From assembly GCA_949511625.1 (NCBI GenBank), contig CATFEX010000012.1, forward strand, positions 1 to 64,000: a stretch of DNA of 64,000 bases, given 5' to 3'. The DNA is from UBA11891 sp003533785. Its GTDB lineage: Bacteria; Bacteroidota; Bacteroidia; Flavobacteriales; Flavobacteriaceae. The position numbers and the translations under genes are program-made. Below, one piece after another: positions 52,456 to 61,483 of the stretch (position 1 is its first letter; each line of letters starts with the position of its first letter). The notes under the pieces were generated by a model that worked only from the letters and a program-made list of their open reading frames with translations, did no database searches and was not told the origin of the DNA.

Positions 52456-53097
52456 ATGAAAAGATTGTTTTTTGTTCTCTTGTTATTGACGTTTTACCCT
52501 TTGGAAGCACAAACTTCTCTTAAAGCAAAAGCCCTGTTGGACAAAGTGGCTAATGAAATGAATGCGGCAAAAAATTTACAATTTGGATTTACCTATGTCC
52601 TTGAAAATAAGCAAGAAAAAATTCGCCAGGAAACCGAAGGAAATGTAACTGTTGCTCAAGATAAATATCGGCTCAATATGACCGATGTTCAACAGCTTTT
52701 TGATGGCACACAGTTGTATACGATTGTTCCCGATAATGAAGAAATCACAATTTCTAGTCCCGACGAGGCAGCAGAAGTAGGGATCAATCCTAGTGAGTTG
52801 CTTTTTTTCTACATCAAAGGATATGACTATCATTGGGACATACTTCAAAACGTGAGGAGGAAAAAGATTCAGTATGTAAAATTGATTCCCACCGATGACA
52901 ATCCAGATATCCAATACCTCTTACTCGGAATTGATGTGGCCAATTCCTCTATCTATCGCTTAATTGAAATTGGAAAAAATACCACACGAACCACCTTAAC
53001 TTTGAACAATATGGTTCGAGATATTTCTTTGCCTGAAAACTTCTTTACCTTTGATTCCAGTCAGTATCCAGACTACTTTATAAACGAGGCTTTTTGA
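52456..53097 (+). CDS. lolA: LolA-like outer-membrane lipoprotein carrier protein
   Basis: LolA ferries lipoproteins through the periplasm. The 213-aa protein has a signal peptide (MKRLFFVLLLLTFYPLEAQ) and a LolA-type half-barrel: LLDKVANEMNAAKNLQFGFTY near 26-46, RQETEGNVTVAQDKYRLNM near 55-73, and a C-terminal NNMVRDISLPENFFTFDSSQYP split over 183-205. The ATG at 52441 inside the end of ftsK would add five residues; I prefer the ATG at 52456 because it begins a standard signal peptide right after the ftsK stop. It overlaps the next gene by TTGA. Confidence 0.82.
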   Translation: MKRLFFVLLLLTFYPLEAQTSLKAKALLDKVANEMNAAKNLQFGFTYVLENKQEKIRQETEGNVTVAQDKYRLNMTDVQQLFDGTQLYTIVPDNEEITISSPDEAAEVGINPSELLFFYIKGYDYHWDILQNVRRKKIQYVKLIPTDDNPDIQYLLLGIDVANSSIYRLIEIGKNTTRTTLTLNNMVRDISLPENFFTFDSSQYPDYFINEAF

Positions 53098-54545
53098 AAA
53101 TTATTGATCGCTATATATTGAGTAGTTACCTCCGACGTTTGCTGGGGGTTTTTGCGATTTGTATGATTATATTCATTATTCAAACATTTTGGCTCTTTGT
53201 CGACGATTTAGCTGGAAAAGGGCTCGACATTATCATCATCTTGCGCTTCTTACTATACTACTCTCCCAAATTAGTACCGTTGGTTCTTCCCCTATCCGTT
53301 TTATTGGCTTCACTAATGACCTACGGAGATTTGGCTGAAAACTATGAGTTTGCTGCAATGAAATCAACAGGTATTTCACTGCAACGCGCCATGAGAAGCC
53401 TCATTATTTTTCATGTTTTTCTAGGGATTGGTTCTTTCTATTTTTCCAATTATGTCATCCCCTTTGGAGAATTGAAATCATATAATCTTAGGAAGAACCT
53501 TGCCAAGCTGAAACCAGCCCTTGCCATTCGAGAAGGAATATTTAATGATTTGGGAAGCATCTCAATCAAGGTAGAGGATAAATACGGAGAGGACAACCGA
53601 TTCTTAACAGATGTGGTCATTCATGAGAAAAGTCCTGATCAGAAAAATAATATTGTCATCAAAGCAGAAAATGGAGAATTGATCAGTGAAACTTCCGATG
53701 CTATGCTTCAACTGGTGCTGTATAATGGCAATCGATATGAAATCATTCAACCACAAAAAGCTGTGGATCGACGGCGCCATCCCCATGCCAAAGTCGCTTT
53801 TGAGCAGTATAATATGAATATTGATCTATCTGAATTCAACAATGTTGATTTAGAAGAAGAAAACTACAAGAGCACTTTTAGAATGCAAAAAGTGGATCAG
53901 CTGAATAAAAATATCGATTCTCTGGAAGGTGTTTTTAGTAAACAAAAGGAGGTTTTTGCTGCAAATTTCAAAAAATCCTCTCCCGGTACTGCATTGGCAA
54001 AAAATAATGGCACCATACAAGAATTGGACAGTATCCTACAAGCCAATGTTCTTAATTTTGCCCAGGTTTCTCGGAACTATCAATGGATAGAAATTACGCA
54101 GGGGGCGCTATCCAAAACACGAAGAAAGCTGTCAACTTTGGAAAATAAGAAAAAATCATTTTTTGTCATGCAGAAATTCATCAATCTTCACAAGATCACT
54201 AGAAATGATAAATATACCTTGATGTTCGCCTCGATCATTCTATTTTTGATTGGTGCCTCCTTGGGAGCCATTATACGCAAAGGAGGGTTTGGTCTGCCAT
54301 TGGTCTTAGCGGTGATTATTTTTCTCACTTACCACTATATTGGTATGTTTGGCAAAAACGCAGCTGAAGACAATAGTATTTCACCCGAACTTGCATCCTG
54401 GATATCTACCCTTATATTTGGTCCTTTAGCCTACTTTTTAACCCGCAGGGCTTCCACGGACAAAGGCTTTATCAACCTGGATGGAATTTTAGTCCCTATT
54501 AATAAATTCTTGGCCCGTTATTTAGGAAATTCAAACAATCACTAA
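53094..54545 (+). CDS. LptF/LptG-family permease (YjgP/YjgQ)
   Basis: LptF and LptG form the membrane part of the LPS exporter. The 483-aa protein has a start MKIIDRYILSSYLRRLLGVFA typical of the family (split here at 20), three N-terminal membrane segments (FAICMIIFIIQTFWLF, YYSPKLVPLVLPLSVLLASL, SLIIFHVFLGIGSFYFS), a large periplasmic domain, and three more segments near 365-440. The start codon is TTG at 53094, overlapping the lolA stop as TTGA. The domain from 230-360 is longer than in E. coli. Which of LptF or LptG it corresponds to cannot be told. Confidence 0.85.
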   Translation: MKIIDRYILSSYLRRLLGVFAICMIIFIIQTFWLFVDDLAGKGLDIIIILRFLLYYSPKLVPLVLPLSVLLASLMTYGDLAENYEFAAMKSTGISLQRAMRSLIIFHVFLGIGSFYFSNYVIPFGELKSYNLRKNLAKLKPALAIREGIFNDLGSISIKVEDKYGEDNRFLTDVVIHEKSPDQKNNIVIKAENGELISETSDAMLQLVLYNGNRYEIIQPQKAVDRRRHPHAKVAFEQYNMNIDLSEFNNVDLEEENYKSTFRMQKVDQLNKNIDSLEGVFSKQKEVFAANFKKSSPGTALAKNNGTIQELDSILQANVLNFAQVSRNYQWIEITQGALSKTRRKLSTLENKKKSFFVMQKFINLHKITRNDKYTLMFASIILFLIGASLGAIIRKGGFGLPLVLAVIIFLTYHYIGMFGKNAAEDNSISPELASWISTLIFGPLAYFLTRRASTDKGFINLDGILVPINKFLARYLGNSNNH

Positions 54546-55678
54546 TGTCTAAATCTACAGTATTCCATTCCATCCCAGAAGCTATTGCCGCGGTACAAAA
54601 AGGTGAAGTAATCATTGTTGTTGATGATGAAAATCGTGAAAATGAAGGTGATTTTATTGCAGCTGCTGAACAGGTAACTCCAGAAATGATCAACTTTATG
54701 GCTACCCATGGACGCGGACTTATCTGTACACCACTCACGGAAAAGCGCTGTGAAGAACTACAACTCAGTCGGATGGTCAACACCAATACTGATCCGTTGG
54801 AAACCGCCTTCACCGTATCCGTAGATTTAAAAGGCAATGGAGTGACTACTGGGATCTCAGCCAGTGACCGTTGTCAAACAGTCAAAGCATTGGTAGATCC
54901 AAATATTCAAGCCCATCAACTCTCAAAACCTGGACATGTCTTTCCCCTGATTGCCAAAGAGGGAGGTGTGTTGCGACGAACAGGGCACACGGAGGCTGCC
55001 ATAGACTTTGCTCGTTTGGCTGGTTTTAACCCAGCGGGCGTCATTGTTGAGATTATGAATGAAGATGGAAGTATGGCCCGATTGCCAGAACTTATAGAGG
55101 TAGCCAAAAAATTTAATCTTAAACTAGTCTCTATTGAAAATCTGGTTTCTTACAGAATGCAACACGACAGTTTGATTTTGAAAAAAATGGATCATGAAAT
55201 TCAAACTCGTTTTGGTAAATTCCGGCTACGTGCCTACGAACAGACTACTACCCAACAGATTCATATTGCCTTGACAACGGGGGAATGGTCTGTAGGAGAG
55301 CCTATCCTTACCCGTATTAATTCCACGCGCATCAGCGATGATATCTTGGGCTTGCTCACCACTGGAATCGATCGAAGGCTGGAAGACATTTTCCGAGTCA
55401 TTAACAAGGAAGGAAAAGGGGCCATCTTGTTCATTCAGCACCACCAAGCTTCGGAAAATTTACTTTTGCGATTGGAACAATTGACCCACATACAGAAAAA
55501 AGGTGTGTTGGATAAGACCCCACCCCTTCCTATGGACGAGCGCGATTTTGGAATCGGTGCTCAAATTCTCCACGATCTCAATATCAATAAGCTGAAAGTT
55601 ATGACCAATTCTAGCCAAAAGCCAAGGATTGGATTGACTGGTTATGGATTGGAAATCAGTAGCTATGTGAATTATTAA
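54545..55678 (+). CDS. ribB: 3,4-dihydroxy-2-butanone-4-phosphate synthase with a degenerate GTP cyclohydrolase II domain
   Basis: The N-terminal half (1-205) makes the four-carbon unit of riboflavin. It is complete: VVDDENRENEGDFIAAA at 25-41, THGRGLICTPL near 54-64, GVTTGISASDRCQTV near 99-113, and HVFPLIAKEGGVLRRTGHTEAAIDFARLAG split over 131-160. The C-terminal half (about 215-377) follows the GTP cyclohydrolase II fold, but the zinc motif that should read CxxGDxFGSxRCDC is ILTRINSTRISDDILGLLT with no cysteine. So only the RibB reaction is expected. The ATG overlaps the stop of the permease gene (TAATG). Confidence 0.9.
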   Translation: MSKSTVFHSIPEAIAAVQKGEVIIVVDDENRENEGDFIAAAEQVTPEMINFMATHGRGLICTPLTEKRCEELQLSRMVNTNTDPLETAFTVSVDLKGNGVTTGISASDRCQTVKALVDPNIQAHQLSKPGHVFPLIAKEGGVLRRTGHTEAAIDFARLAGFNPAGVIVEIMNEDGSMARLPELIEVAKKFNLKLVSIENLVSYRMQHDSLILKKMDHEIQTRFGKFRLRAYEQTTTQQIHIALTTGEWSVGEPILTRINSTRISDDILGLLTTGIDRRLEDIFRVINKEGKGAILFIQHHQASENLLLRLEQLTHIQKKGVLDKTPPLPMDERDFGIGAQILHDLNINKLKVMTNSSQKPRIGLTGYGLEISSYVNY

Positions 55679-56475
55679 CTGAAAAACCATAACTTCACCG
55701 ACATGGCACTCACCATAACGAGAAGGGCTATTTTTACTACTTTCTCTCCTTTCTTAACCGACCACCGACTGGTGAACCAAGCTCCAAACGAAGTCCCTAA
55801 AGCCATCCAAAGTCCCATCATCCAGTCAACCATACCGTTCCATGCAAAAGTTCCCAAGGCAAAAAAACTATAAATGCATACCACGGTCACCTTGGTGGCA
55901 TTGGTGGAGATAAGGTCTAAATGGTTGATTTGTGTCAAAAATAACATGATCACAAAGCCAATACCTGCATTGATAAATCCACCATAGATTCCAATGATAA
56001 AAAATCCTATCAAAGCCCCAAAGAAATACTTGCCCTGCAATCGCTGCTGAAAAGTACCTTTTTTTTGTTTGGGACTCACAACAATCAAAGCAACCACCAC
56101 CAGCATGATAATGGCTAATATTTTATTGAACAAAACCCCTTCAATATCAATTGCTATTCGGGCACCTAATAAGGCTCCTAAAGAAGCCGATACGCCTAAG
56201 TATAACGTAAATTGATTGGGCACAAACCCTTTGCTTCGATAGCCCATACTACCAAATAAGGATTGGATCACAATAGCAATGCGATTGGTGCCGTTGGCAA
56301 CAGCGGGCGGCAAACCTAGAAAAATAAGTATTGGAAGAGTGATTAAGGAACCTCCCCCGGCTAAGGTGTTGATAATTCCCGCTAGGAAGCCCACCCCAAT
56401 TAACAAGCCAATTTCTGTTAGATTTTGCACTAGACAAAGATAGGCAGTTCCCAAACCCTTGGGCAATCTGGCCAT
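55675..56475 (-). CDS. TauE/SafE-family membrane exporter
   Basis: The 266-aa protein has about seven or eight hydrophobic segments and the TauE motifs GFLAGIINTLAGGGSLITLPILIFLGLPPAVANGTNRIAI (split over residues 29-68) and IGIYGGFINAGIGFVIML near 161-178. The family exports sulfite, sulfoacetate or other small organosulfur anions; the substrate here is unknown. The start at 56475 is the only in-frame ATG before the first membrane segment. It ends with a 4-base overlap with ribB. Confidence 0.85.
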   Translation of the reverse strand: MARLPKGLGTAYLCLVQNLTEIGLLIGVGFLAGIINTLAGGGSLITLPILIFLGLPPAVANGTNRIAIVIQSLFGSMGYRSKGFVPNQFTLYLGVSASLGALLGARIAIDIEGVLFNKILAIIMLVVVALIVVSPKQKKGTFQQRLQGKYFFGALIGFFIIGIYGGFINAGIGFVIMLFLTQINHLDLISTNATKVTVVCIYSFFALGTFAWNGMVDWMMGLWMALGTSFGAWFTSRWSVKKGEKVVKIALLVMVSAMSVKLWFFS

Positions 56476-56509
56476 AAAAGATTGGTTTTTAAATCCAGAA
56501 AAAGGAATG

Positions 56510-56517
56510 TATATTTG
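56510..56517 (+). promoter_or_regulatory. -7 box of tRNA-Ser promoter
   Basis: TATATTTG is a perfect TAnnTTTG match, 10 bases before the tRNA. The region 19 bases upstream is TTT. Confidence 0.6.
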
Positions 56518-56527
56518 CCTTCGCTAA

Positions 56528-56612
56528 GGAGAAATGGCAGAGTGGTCGAATGCGGCAGTCTTGAAAACTGTTGAGGGTCACACCTCCGGGGGTTCGAATC
56601 CCTCTTTCTCCG
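56528..56612 (+). tRNA. tRNA-Ser (anticodon UGA)
   Basis: The 85-nt sequence folds as a cloverleaf: acceptor GGAGAAA/TTTCTCC with discriminator G, D arm GGCAGAGTGGTCGAATGCGGC, anticodon stem GCAGT/ACTGT with loop CTTGAAA (anticodon TGA), a long class II variable arm, and the T arm GGGGGTTCGAATCCCTC. The CCA end is not encoded. It reads UCA and related codons. Confidence 0.97.
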
Positions 56613-56624
56613 CTTGACTGGATA

Positions 56625-56645
56625 ACCCCCTGATAATCAGGGGGT
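56625..56645 (+). terminator. Hairpin after tRNA-Ser
   Basis: ACCCCCTGA and TCAGGGGGT form a perfect 9-bp stem with a TAA loop, 12 bases after the tRNA. The T run is short (ATTT), so it may act as a processing or termination hairpin. Confidence 0.6.
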
Positions 56646-56817
56646 ATTTCCAAAAAAGTACACAAAGAGTACATAGATAGCAGTTTTACCAGTATCCTTA
56701 GTTCTATTTAGGCAGTCTCTTAAATCATTTCTCTTCCAATAGGGTCCAGTTCTATTGAAATTTTGTGTCTCATTAATCAATTTTTTTTATAACTTACTGC
56801 TTATAAACCAATTAAAT

Positions 56818-56988
56818 ATGAATGAGATTGTAATTGTAATTATAGGCGCAGTGACTTTGGTGGGTGGGGTAATTCTCTATGCTGTTATTTCAACTACTAC
56901 AGGAATGGAAGAAGACGTCAATAAAAACTATATTCCAGACTGGATGGAGCGTCTTATGGGACGTGATCCTTCGAAAGGAGAAGACTAG
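56818..56988 (+). CDS. Small single-pass membrane protein
   Basis: I do not recognise a family. The 56-aa product has one strongly hydrophobic segment near residues 3-25 (EIVIVIIGAVTLVGGVILYA) and a charged cytoplasmic or periplasmic end with DWMERLMGRDPSKGED. No signal cleavage site is evident. Its ATG at 56818 follows an AT-rich stretch. The neighbours (tRNA-Ser and the convergent amidase, 3 bases away) do not reveal a function. Confidence 0.6.
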   Translation: MNEIVIVIIGAVTLVGGVILYAVISTTTGMEEDVNKNYIPDWMERLMGRDPSKGED

Positions 56989-56991
56989 ATT

Positions 56992-58569
56992 TTACTTTAC
57001 TTCTGCATCTGTTTTAAAGAAATTAGGAATTATTCGTGCTTGAGTTTTTTGCTCAAAGGCATACGCTGCTTCGATCAATACCGGCTCAGACCATGCTTTC
57101 CCAAAAAAAGACAAGCCAACAGGCAAACCGTGGATTTCTCCCATGGGAACACTGATAATGGGATACCCTGCCCAAGCGGAGGGCGATGAACTCCCTATAT
57201 GATAATTGTCTCCGTTGACCCAGTCCGTGGTCCATGCGGGACTCCCTGTAGGTGCAATAATTAAATCCAAGTTGTTTTCATCCATCACCCGATCTATTCC
57301 TTCTTGCTGGCTCAATCGTTTTAAGTTTTCTAAAGCTTCTTTGTAAACCTCACTATTCATGCCCTCACTTTGCTGGGCTTGTTCAAGATAGGTTTGGTTA
57401 TAGTATTTTAATTCAACAGCATCTTGTTTATTAAACTCGATCAATTCTTCCAAACTCTTAATGGGACTTTCTTCCCCTAAGGAAGTAAAATAGTCGTTCA
57501 ACCCATCTTTATACTCATGAATCATAACCTGTAAAGAATGGTCTCTGGTCTTAGGCGAATTGATTTGATCTATAGGAATGACTGTGGCCCCATTTTTTTC
57601 AAGAACAGAGACTGCTTTATATACCAGCGCATCAACCCTCTCGTTGATATGTAATGGCTGGGTATATAGTCCAATCCTTTTGTCCTGTAAGCCGTCTTTT
57701 TTAAGATAAGGGGTATAGTCATTTAAAGCGTGAGAAGTGCTGGCTGAGGTCTTTGAGTCCTTCGGATCTTCCCCTGTAAGGACACCCAATGTAGTAACCG
57801 CATCACGAACGGTTCTTGCCATAGGACCAGCCGTATCTTGAGTGTAGGATATGGGAATGATTCCCCTTCGACTAATCAATCCTACTGTAGGTTTAATCCC
57901 TACAATTCCAGATGCATTTGAGGGACAAACAATCGAACCATTCGTTTCCGTGCCAATAGCCAAAACGGTCAGATTAGCCGAAACAGCCACTCCGGAACCT
58001 GAGCTGGAACCACAAGGATTTCGGGTAAGGATGTAGGGGTTTTTGGTTTGCCCATTCAGACCGCTCCATCCGCTGGAAGAACTTTCACCACGAAAATTGG
58101 CCCATTCACTTAAATTAACTTTTCCAAGGATGACAGCACCTGCTTCTCTGAGATGCTTTGTTACTTCACTATCCTGTAAGGGTTTTGATCCTTTTAAGGC
58201 GCGAGAACCAGCTGTGGTGGACATTGCATCGTGAGTGTCGATATTATCTTTAAGTACAATGGGGATTCCATGCAAAGGGCCACGAAAATTTCCATTGGCA
58301 CGTTCTTTATCTAGTGATTGGGCAATACGAATTGCTTCGGGATTAATTGCAATAAAAGAATTAAGCACTGGGCCCTTCTCGTCAATAGCAACAATACGAT
58401 CCAAATAGGCTTGGGTGACCTCTGCTATGGTAAAATCTCCTTGGGTATAACCTTCTTGTAAATGCTCAATATCCATTTCAAGAAAAGGAAAATTATTATA
58501 ATCTGTAGCCAAAGGAGGGGTACAGGCTAGTAGTAAAAACATCAAAAACCAGGGAAAAAAATATTTCAT
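56992..58569 (-). CDS. Amidase-signature hydrolase, lipoprotein
   Basis: The 525-aa protein begins with a lipoprotein signal peptide (FLMFLLLACTPPLA; Cys16 would be lipidated), so it is anchored in the envelope. The amidase signature core is visible: catalytic Lys in PIVLKDNIDTHDAMSTTAGS near 107-126, and the Ser-cisSer pair in TRNPCGSSSGSGVAVSANLT near 186-205, then IGTETNGSIVCPSNASGIVGIKP split over 209-231. It hydrolyses amides, possibly peptide or cell-wall amides, but the substrate is unknown. It converges with the small membrane protein. Confidence 0.92.
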   Translation of the reverse strand: MKYFFPWFLMFLLLACTPPLATDYNNFPFLEMDIEHLQEGYTQGDFTIAEVTQAYLDRIVAIDEKGPVLNSFIAINPEAIRIAQSLDKERANGNFRGPLHGIPIVLKDNIDTHDAMSTTAGSRALKGSKPLQDSEVTKHLREAGAVILGKVNLSEWANFRGESSSSGWSGLNGQTKNPYILTRNPCGSSSGSGVAVSANLTVLAIGTETNGSIVCPSNASGIVGIKPTVGLISRRGIIPISYTQDTAGPMARTVRDAVTTLGVLTGEDPKDSKTSASTSHALNDYTPYLKKDGLQDKRIGLYTQPLHINERVDALVYKAVSVLEKNGATVIPIDQINSPKTRDHSLQVMIHEYKDGLNDYFTSLGEESPIKSLEELIEFNKQDAVELKYYNQTYLEQAQQSEGMNSEVYKEALENLKRLSQQEGIDRVMDENNLDLIIAPTGSPAWTTDWVNGDNYHIGSSSPSAWAGYPIISVPMGEIHGLPVGLSFFGKAWSEPVLIEAAYAFEQKTQARIIPNFFKTDAEVK

Positions 58570-58650
58570 ATAAAATCAATTGTAATCCACCAAAAGGTAA
58601 AAAATAAAACGGTTTCTATATAAAGTTGTACTTTAATTAAAATCATTTTC

Positions 58651-59040
58651 ATGAAAAAATTAACTTTCCTAATCCTATTGCTTACTGCAGTGTCCAATTA
58701 TGCTCAAAAAGAGTCCATCGAGGCACCCCTTCTCCATTCTGTTTATTTCTGGCTTGAAAACCCAAATTCAACAACGGATCAAGCGGCTTTCGAAGCTGCC
58801 ATACAAAAATTGATTATTACCAATCCCCAAGGTTTACGTTCCTATTTGGGCAAACCAGCTAGAACGGAACTCAGAGAAGTAGTAGACAATAGTTATACTT
58901 ACGCCTATATTATGACCTTTGAGAGTCGTGAAGCGGAGGCGGCTTATCAAACCGATCCTACCCATCTTCGCTTTATAGATGAGGCCCAACATTTATGGAA
59001 AAAGGTAGTAGTATACGATGCAGTCCCGATTATGGACTAA
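58651..59040 (+). CDS. Secreted Dabb-domain (stress-responsive alpha-beta barrel) protein
   Basis: The 129-aa protein has a signal peptide (MKKLTFLILLLTAVSNYAQ) and a ferredoxin-like Dabb domain: LLHSVYFWLENPNSTTDQAAF near 28-48, YAYIMTFESREAEAAYQTDPTHLRFID split over 82-109, and VVVYDAVPIMD at the end. Dabb proteins often form dimeric barrels; no reaction is known for this group. It converges with the following reductase gene with a 4-base overlap. Confidence 0.8.
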   Translation: MKKLTFLILLLTAVSNYAQKESIEAPLLHSVYFWLENPNSTTDQAAFEAAIQKLIITNPQGLRSYLGKPARTELREVVDNSYTYAYIMTFESREAEAAYQTDPTHLRFIDEAQHLWKKVVVYDAVPIMD

Positions 59041-60044
59041 AATCCTTGAATGCCCTGCACTGTAGTATACTTGAGGGTAAATCGTTTGTCGGGATGGATT
59101 ATTTTATAGGCAGATTGGACGGCAAGGGTCGCTTCATGAAAACCACAGAGAATTAATTTGAGTTTGCCCGGATAAGTATTGACATCCCCTACGGCAAAAA
59201 TACCTGGTCTATTGGTTTGATAATCAAGCGTATTGTCAACAACAATGGCATTTTTTTCAATTTCCAAACCCCAATTGGCCATTGGGCCAAGCTTGGGCGA
59301 CAATCCAAATAAAGGCAACCAGCAATCTATTGAAAGAGGCTGTTCTGCTCCCTCTTTTGTACGGAGAATTGCTGTGGTCAATTTTGTTGCCCCTTGAAGA
59401 GCAACTACCTCTGCATGTGTAAATATTTTCATCTTCCCCTTTGCTTCGAGATCGTAGGCCTGAGTAACCGAATCTTTGTGAGCGCGAAATTGATCGCTTC
59501 GATGAACCAAAGTAACTACGGGTCCACTCTTTTTAGCAAAATAAATTGCCCAATCCAGTGCTGAATCCCCTCCACCTGAAATGAGTATTTTTTTACCATT
59601 AAAATCATCAGGGTTTTTGACCATATAGTGCAGGCCCTTTTTCTCATAATTTGCTAACTGATTAATCTGCGGTTTGCGTGGTTCAAAACTTCCCAGTCCA
59701 CCAGCAATGATAACCACAGGGGCTAGGTGCTTCACTCCCGATTGAGTGGTCACTAAAAAAGATCCTTCTTGTTGCACAATGGTTTCGGCCCGATCCCCTA
59801 GAGTATATCCTGGCTTGAAAGGAGCCGCTTGTGAAAGGAGCTTATCCACCAATTCTCCTGCCATCACCGAGGGATAACCTGGAATATCGTAAATGGGTTT
59901 TTTGGGGTAGATCTCTATCAATTGCCCCCCTGCCTCTGGAAGGGCATCAATCAAATGGCATTTCAGTTTCATCAATCCGGCTTCAAATACAGTGAATAGT
60001 CCCACAGGACCCGCACCAATGATGAGAATATCTGTCTTAATCAT
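59037..60044 (-). CDS. Thioredoxin-reductase-like ferredoxin-NADP reductase (type 2)
   Basis: The 335-aa flavoprotein has the FAD motif ILIIGAGPVGLFTVFEAGL near 6-24, PEAGGQLIEIYPKKPIYDIPGYP split over 36-59, the NADPH motif KILISGGGDSALDWAIYF near 153-170, and GIFAVGDVNTYPGKLKLI near 281-298. It lacks the CxxC redox pair of thioredoxin reductase, so it fits the YumC-type ferredoxin/flavodoxin-NADP reductases. Its electron partner is not in the window. Confidence 0.87.
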   Translation of the reverse strand: MIKTDILIIGAGPVGLFTVFEAGLMKLKCHLIDALPEAGGQLIEIYPKKPIYDIPGYPSVMAGELVDKLLSQAAPFKPGYTLGDRAETIVQQEGSFLVTTQSGVKHLAPVVIIAGGLGSFEPRKPQINQLANYEKKGLHYMVKNPDDFNGKKILISGGGDSALDWAIYFAKKSGPVVTLVHRSDQFRAHKDSVTQAYDLEAKGKMKIFTHAEVVALQGATKLTTAILRTKEGAEQPLSIDCWLPLFGLSPKLGPMANWGLEIEKNAIVVDNTLDYQTNRPGIFAVGDVNTYPGKLKLILCGFHEATLAVQSAYKIIHPDKRFTLKYTTVQGIQGF

Positions 60045-60082
60045 AGACTGTAAAATTAGGAAACAACATTCGTTTTATAGCC

Positions 60083-61465
60083 TTACTTTTGTAAGAGATT
60101 CTGAATTATGGAGAAGTCTTTTTCCAATGGATGACTAGTTTCTTGGCCAGAAGTCATATTTTTTAGCAGAAACACTTCCTGATTCCACTCTTGTTGCGCA
60201 CAAATAACTACCCATGGAATATTTTTTTGATTGGCATAACTCAGTTGTTTTTTGAATTTTGCCGGGCTGGGATAAAATTCAGAAGCTATACCCGCCGCTC
60301 GTAGCTTTTTCAAAAGTGAAAGGTTCCATGGGATTGCCTTTTCTTCGAATTGTGTCAACAAAACTTGTGTTTCAACACCTAGTGTTTTGGGATACAGATT
60401 CAATTCTTCAAGAACTAGGCCAATCCGGTCAAAACCAAAAGAGATTCCAATACCGCTTTTGTCTTTTAAACCAAAACTACCTGTCAAATCATCATAGCGT
60501 CCTCCCCCCCCGATAGAACCCATTTTTACACCTGTGGGGGGAGCAACTTCAACAATTAGCCCCGTATAGTAATTCAACCCTCTGGCAAGGGTGACTTCCA
60601 AGTCTATCGTATTATTAAATGACAGCGATTCGATTTGCTTTACAATAAATTGAAGTTCTTCTACCCCCTCAAGTCCTTGCGGACTAGATCTGAGTATTTC
60701 TTGGAGCCTTTCTAGCTTTTCAGAGGCGGTACCCCGAATTTCGAAAAAAGGCGAAAGGGTCTTCATCGCCGTAGAATCGAATCCTTTTTCAACCAATTCT
60801 TTTTCTACACCTTCTCGTCCTATTTTATCCAATTTATCCAAACTCGTGGTAAAAGGAATCAATTGTTTCGATGCCCCAAGCAAATCGGCCATTCCCGCTA
60901 AAATTTTTCTATTATTGATTTTAAGGGTTATCCCTTCCAATCCCAGTTTGGTAAACACGTTATCATAGAGCTGTAGCATTTCAATTTCTTGGTAGAGCGA
61001 TTTTTCTCCAACAATATCTGCGTCACATTGGGTAAATTCTTGAAAACGGCCGTGCTGGGGACGGTCTGCTCGCCAAACATTTTGGATTTGATAACGACGA
61101 AAGGGAAACACCAATTCATTCTGATGTTGCGCAACAAATCGAGCGAATGGAACGGTAAGGTCATAGCGTAGTGCTTTTTCACTAAGGGAATTAGAGAATT
61201 GAGCCAAATCCCCCGATTTTAAGGCTGTAAGATTGGCTTTTTTTACTTTTTCACCTGAACTAAGTATTTTAAAGATTAAGCGGTCGCCTTCCTCTCCATA
61301 CTTTCCCATAAGCGTTTCTCGCTTTTCAAAAGAAGGTGTTTCTATAGGCTGAAATCCAAAACGCTGAAAAGAATCCGTTAGGACCGATTTTAAATAGTTA
61401 CGTTGAGCCACCTGTTGTGGTGTAAAATCACGTGTTCCTTTTGGGATGGATGGTTTCAAAGACAA
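60083..61465 (-). CDS. hisS: Histidine-tRNA ligase
   Basis: HisS charges tRNA-His. The 460-aa class II synthetase has motif 1 around GTRDFTPQQVAQRN near 10-23 and FQPIETPSFE near 37-46, motif 2 VFPFRRYQIQNVWRADRPQHGRFQEFTQCDADIVG split over 118-155, the histidine motif GLNYYTGLIVEV near 296-307, and SIGGGGRYDDLTG near 316-329 with motif 3 GISFGFDRIGLVLEEL near 336-352. The C-terminal anticodon-binding domain is present. It follows the small unknown protein by 18 bases. Confidence 0.97.
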   Translation of the reverse strand: MSLKPSIPKGTRDFTPQQVAQRNYLKSVLTDSFQRFGFQPIETPSFEKRETLMGKYGEEGDRLIFKILSSGEKVKKANLTALKSGDLAQFSNSLSEKALRYDLTVPFARFVAQHQNELVFPFRRYQIQNVWRADRPQHGRFQEFTQCDADIVGEKSLYQEIEMLQLYDNVFTKLGLEGITLKINNRKILAGMADLLGASKQLIPFTTSLDKLDKIGREGVEKELVEKGFDSTAMKTLSPFFEIRGTASEKLERLQEILRSSPQGLEGVEELQFIVKQIESLSFNNTIDLEVTLARGLNYYTGLIVEVAPPTGVKMGSIGGGGRYDDLTGSFGLKDKSGIGISFGFDRIGLVLEELNLYPKTLGVETQVLLTQFEEKAIPWNLSLLKKLRAAGIASEFYPSPAKFKKQLSYANQKNIPWVVICAQQEWNQEVFLLKNMTSGQETSHPLEKDFSIIQNLLQK

Positions 61466-61483
61466 AGACTTTGAGCAAATATC

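Noticed and set aside
56489..56674. 61-codon minus-strand ORF with ERGIRTPGG-like sequence
   Set aside because: It is the antisense of tRNA-Ser. This peptide is a well-known translation artefact of tRNA-Ser genes.
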